This document shows, in pieces, positions 15,921 to 16,728 of a stretch of DNA of 16,728 nt (its first letter is position 1; each line of letters starts with the position of its first letter). The stretch lies in assembly GCA_020633895.1 (NCBI GenBank), contig JACKCT010000030.1, forward strand, positions 1 through 16,728, in the 5' to 3' direction. The DNA comes from Deltaproteobacteria bacterium. GTDB lineage: Bacteria; Lernaellota; Lernaellaia; JACKCT01. The notes beneath the pieces are model-generated. The model saw only the letters and a list, made by a program, of their open reading frames with translations, was not told the origin of the DNA and did not search any database. Both the position numbers and the translations under genes were made by a program.

Positions 15921-16664
15921 CTAACCCCGGCCCACGTCGAGGGATCGGGCGCTGCGAAGCAAACCGGCGCTCTCGAGCAATCGACGGGCGGGAAAGCACA
16001 GCTCGCCCATCACATCCGGCCCGTCCATATTCACGCTGCCGCCCCCGGCGCCGCCCAGCGTCGTCGACATCACGCCCCGCTCCCGATCGTTGAGCAGATG
16101 CAGCGCCGGATCGCCGACCAGATAAATCGCCTGTTCGCACACCGCCTGAATCACTCCGGCGGCAAGGCGTTCGATCAACACCACGCTCGTGCCGTTGGTC
16201 GGCGCGGCGGTCGGAGTCTGCGCCAACGCGACCGTGCCCGTGGCCCCGTCGACCGAGACGATGCCGAGCACCTCTCCCGTGTCGCCAAGACGCAGTGCTC
16301 CCCCGGCCAGTTCCTCGACCGCGACGCCGATCAGCGTCGACACGGGGACGGTCGGCCCCTCGGCGTCATAGGCCGCGACCGTCCCGACACGAAACGGATG
16401 GCCCTGCACGGGCACGTTCAACGCCTGCACCGGCTCCCAGCCCAGGGACCGGCCCAGGGGCGGGGCGGCCAGGGGGGCGCGCGAGATCATGCGGGAGGCG
16501 GCGACGAGGTAGTTTTCTTTTTCGCGATTTCGCGCGTCCTCGTCGTCGCCGGGCACGGCCTCCCACAGGGCGCGATCCGGATGGGAAGCCAGGTACGCGT
16601 CGGCCGTGGACAGGTCCACCAGGCTGGTCGCCAGTGCATGGCAAAGCACGGAATTGATGCTCAT
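15921..16664 (-). CDS. Phage head-tail connector (adaptor) protein
   Basis: 247 residues. The opening LVDLSTADAYLASHPDRALWEAVPGDDEDARNREKENYLVAASRMI (split across about 15-60) and the later helix AAGVIQAVCEQAIYLV (168-183) follow the gp6-like connector/DnaT-like pattern seen at this place in many siphophages (adaptors of about 110-180 residues). The excess length is a beta module inserted at about 104-163 (LRLGDTGEVLGIVSVDGATG), similar to those in the tube protein. The C-terminal SVNMDGPDVMGELCFPARRLLESAGLL is also typical, usually followed by a short tail. ATG 16664 has AGAGGA upstream. It would sit between portal and terminator. Confidence 0.7.
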   Translation of the reverse strand: MSINSVLCHALATSLVDLSTADAYLASHPDRALWEAVPGDDEDARNREKENYLVAASRMISRAPLAAPPLGRSLGWEPVQALNVPVQGHPFRVGTVAAYDAEGPTVPVSTLIGVAVEELAGGALRLGDTGEVLGIVSVDGATGTVALAQTPTAAPTNGTSVVLIERLAAGVIQAVCEQAIYLVGDPALHLLNDRERGVMSTTLGGAGGGSVNMDGPDVMGELCFPARRLLESAGLLRSARSLDVGRG

Positions 16665-16728
16665 GGTTTCCTCTTGCGGACACGGGGAAGGGGACGACGG
16701 CGCCCGTGGCGGCGACGAATTCCCATGG
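16661..16728 (-). CDS. C-terminal end of an unidentified basic protein (partial)
   Basis: A frame open to the window edge ends IRRRHGRRRPLPRVRKRKP with a TGA that overlaps the connector's ATG (ATGA). About half of its visible residues are Arg or Lys. The overlap supports a real gene in the operon, but too little is seen to name it; another frame stays open here too. Confidence 0.35.
   Translation of the reverse strand, partial: MGIRRRHGRRRPLPRVRKRKP

Noticed and set aside
16366-16683. Minus-strand frame through the connector gene reading ...PVSARGNHEHQF
   Set aside because: Becomes Arg/Pro-rich and overlaps the connector fully; the connector frame has the family pattern and the ribosome site.
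6601-16728. Integrase, lysis genes, tRNA or attachment site within the phage part
   Set aside because: Looked for on both strands; none is visible, and all spacing between genes is too short to hide one.

Overview
This window is high-GC DNA from what looks like an uncultivated Gram-negative bacterium. A lipoprotein-type secretion signal is followed by a long Asp-rich linker and a dockerin-like pair of EF-hand loops. From memory, without any search, that style of 'DDDD / GDDDT' linker recalls Lernaellota or deltaproteobacteria-like phyla; treat the taxon as a guess.

Left part (1-6549) is host-type chromosome. On the minus strand lie a DUF819 membrane protein, then mtnA (methionine salvage), then a Gfo/Idh/MocA oxidoreductase. 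The 327 bp before the oxidoreductase carry three copies of a dispersed intergenic repeat, two of them inverted relative to each other. Divergent from the DUF819 gene, on the plus strand, are a 74-residue single-span membrane protein and an 831-residue secreted lipoprotein. The lipoprotein has 20 tandem pentapeptides of the GDDDT type and ends in two EF-hand-like loops.

Right part (6564-16728) is a continuous minus-strand phage tail-morphogenesis cluster. Read 5' to 3' it holds: the end of an unknown basic protein, a head-tail connector, a tail terminator, a tail tube protein, a 1143-residue multidomain tail protein, a 587-residue tail hub-like protein, a 219-residue unknown, a tail assembly chaperone (G-like) with a -1 frameshift extension (T-like), and a very short lambda-type tape measure protein. 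The cluster stops 14 bp from the host lipoprotein gene, which points towards it. No integrase, lysis, capsid or packaging gene is inside the window; head genes would be expected beyond the right edge.

The most informative signal is at 7674-7715 on the minus strand. An SD-like GGGAGGG, a canonical A AAA AAC slippery heptamer, the chaperone stop codon six bases later and a perfect 6-bp hairpin stand in series. The second reading frame has no ATG or GTG start near the junction and continues exactly from the slip. This is a complete programmed -1 frameshift cassette like lambda G/GT. The module order is also unusual (chaperones and tape measure come after the hub and fibre genes), and the tape measure has shrunk to 257 residues. 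Both would fit a short-tailed, possibly domesticated particle such as a gene transfer agent or tailocin, but that is inference.
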